Under the pieces are notes generated by a model. The model did not search any database and had not been told where the DNA came from. It worked only from the letters and a program-made list of their open reading frames with translations. From Mycobacterium sp. 1245805.9 (GTDB lineage Bacteria > Actinomycetota > Actinomycetes > Mycobacteriales > Mycobacteriaceae), in the NCBI RefSeq assembly GCF_001672915.1, contig NZ_LZKR01000156.1, positions 62,001 to 126,000 on the forward strand: DNA of 64,000 nt. The letters are read 5' to 3'. Of the stretch, positions 63,932 through 64,000 are shown in pieces. The first letter of the stretch is position 1. Each line of letters begins with the position of its first letter. The position numbers were made by a program, and so were the translations under genes.

Positions 63932-64000
63932 TGCGCGAGTACTTGAAGTTCTACATCGACGGCCGCTGGGTCGACCCGGTGCGGCCCAATACGTTCGACG
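63932..64000 (+). CDS. Aldehyde dehydrogenase, N-terminal fragment (cut by window end)
   Basis: The first 23 codons (MREYLKFYIDGRWVDPVR) match the start of NAD(P)-dependent aldehyde dehydrogenases, where YIDGRWV is typical. AAGGAG precedes ATG 63932. It follows the ThDP enzyme by 17 nt, so it belongs to the same operon and would oxidise the aldehyde released by the lyase. Confidence 0.8.

Overview
The window is high-GC, densely packed chromosomal DNA from a Mycobacterium, probably a slow grower outside the M. tuberculosis complex. The evidence is mycobacterial marker genes (antigen 85C, maltokinase/TreS, PepA, L,D-transpeptidase LdtA, FusA2, CYP138), frequent GTG/TTG starts, many TetR and F420-type (LLM) oxidoreductase genes, and one MIRU-type repeat. 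I saw no rRNA, tRNA, CRISPR, prophage or insertion sequence.

Roughly 0.9-46.7 kb is, as I remember the M. tuberculosis H37Rv gene order, the Rv0139 to Rv0111 region read backwards: Rv0139/Rv0138, msrA, cyp138 and its TetR, ephF, a GNAT gene, fgd2, fadE1, htdZ, fbpC, a membrane protein, mak, treS, pepA, then Rv0121c-like, fusA2, fadD7, oxcA, oxyS, ldtA and an Rv0111-like acyltransferase. Extra genes break this backbone: a DUF559-type gene between two 46-nt palindromes (2.5-3.5 kb); a block of about 8 kb with a sulfotransferase, a DUF1214 protein, an LLM enzyme and a desaturase/ferredoxin-reductase pair with its TetR (8.6-16.9 kb); a phosphoesterase and a MarR/ABC exporter operon (21.5-24.3 kb); and a lipoprotein, a reductase and a metal transporter (39.7-44.6 kb).

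Two systems stand out. At 41.4-43.86 kb an NRAMP-related transporter, with both metal-binding motifs altered (DAGG for DPGN, Ala for the TM6 Met), follows a 71-aa ORF, a 24-aa leader ORF, a clear M-box (ykoK) magnesium riboswitch and a TTGACG promoter. This predicts magnesium uptake rather than Mn/Fe uptake. At 46.8-64 kb two divergent operons flank a GntR/HutC-controlled intergenic region. The minus arm is NHL/SMP-30 protein, GntR, FadD, SDR, LLM enzyme, sulfotransferase, TIM-barrel protein and DUF1214 protein. The plus arm is SDR, Rieske oxygenase, Baeyer-Villiger monooxygenase, SDR, CaiB/BaiF CoA-transferase, ThDP lyase and an aldehyde dehydrogenase cut by the window end. The set fits hydroxylation, ketone formation, Baeyer-Villiger insertion, lactone opening, CoA activation and alpha-oxidation-like shortening of an unknown cyclic or terpenoid/steroid-like substrate.

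Regulatory DNA is unusually readable: a perfect KstR consensus site before the SnoaL/epimerase pair, two GGTAC-N6-GTACC operators 33 bp apart at cyp138/tetR, a 15-bp palindrome containing a TetR start codon, a 9-bp-arm palindrome between fadD7 and oxcA, a 56-bp tandem repeat, and a MIRU encoding an 18-aa mini-ORF that overlaps both treS and mak.
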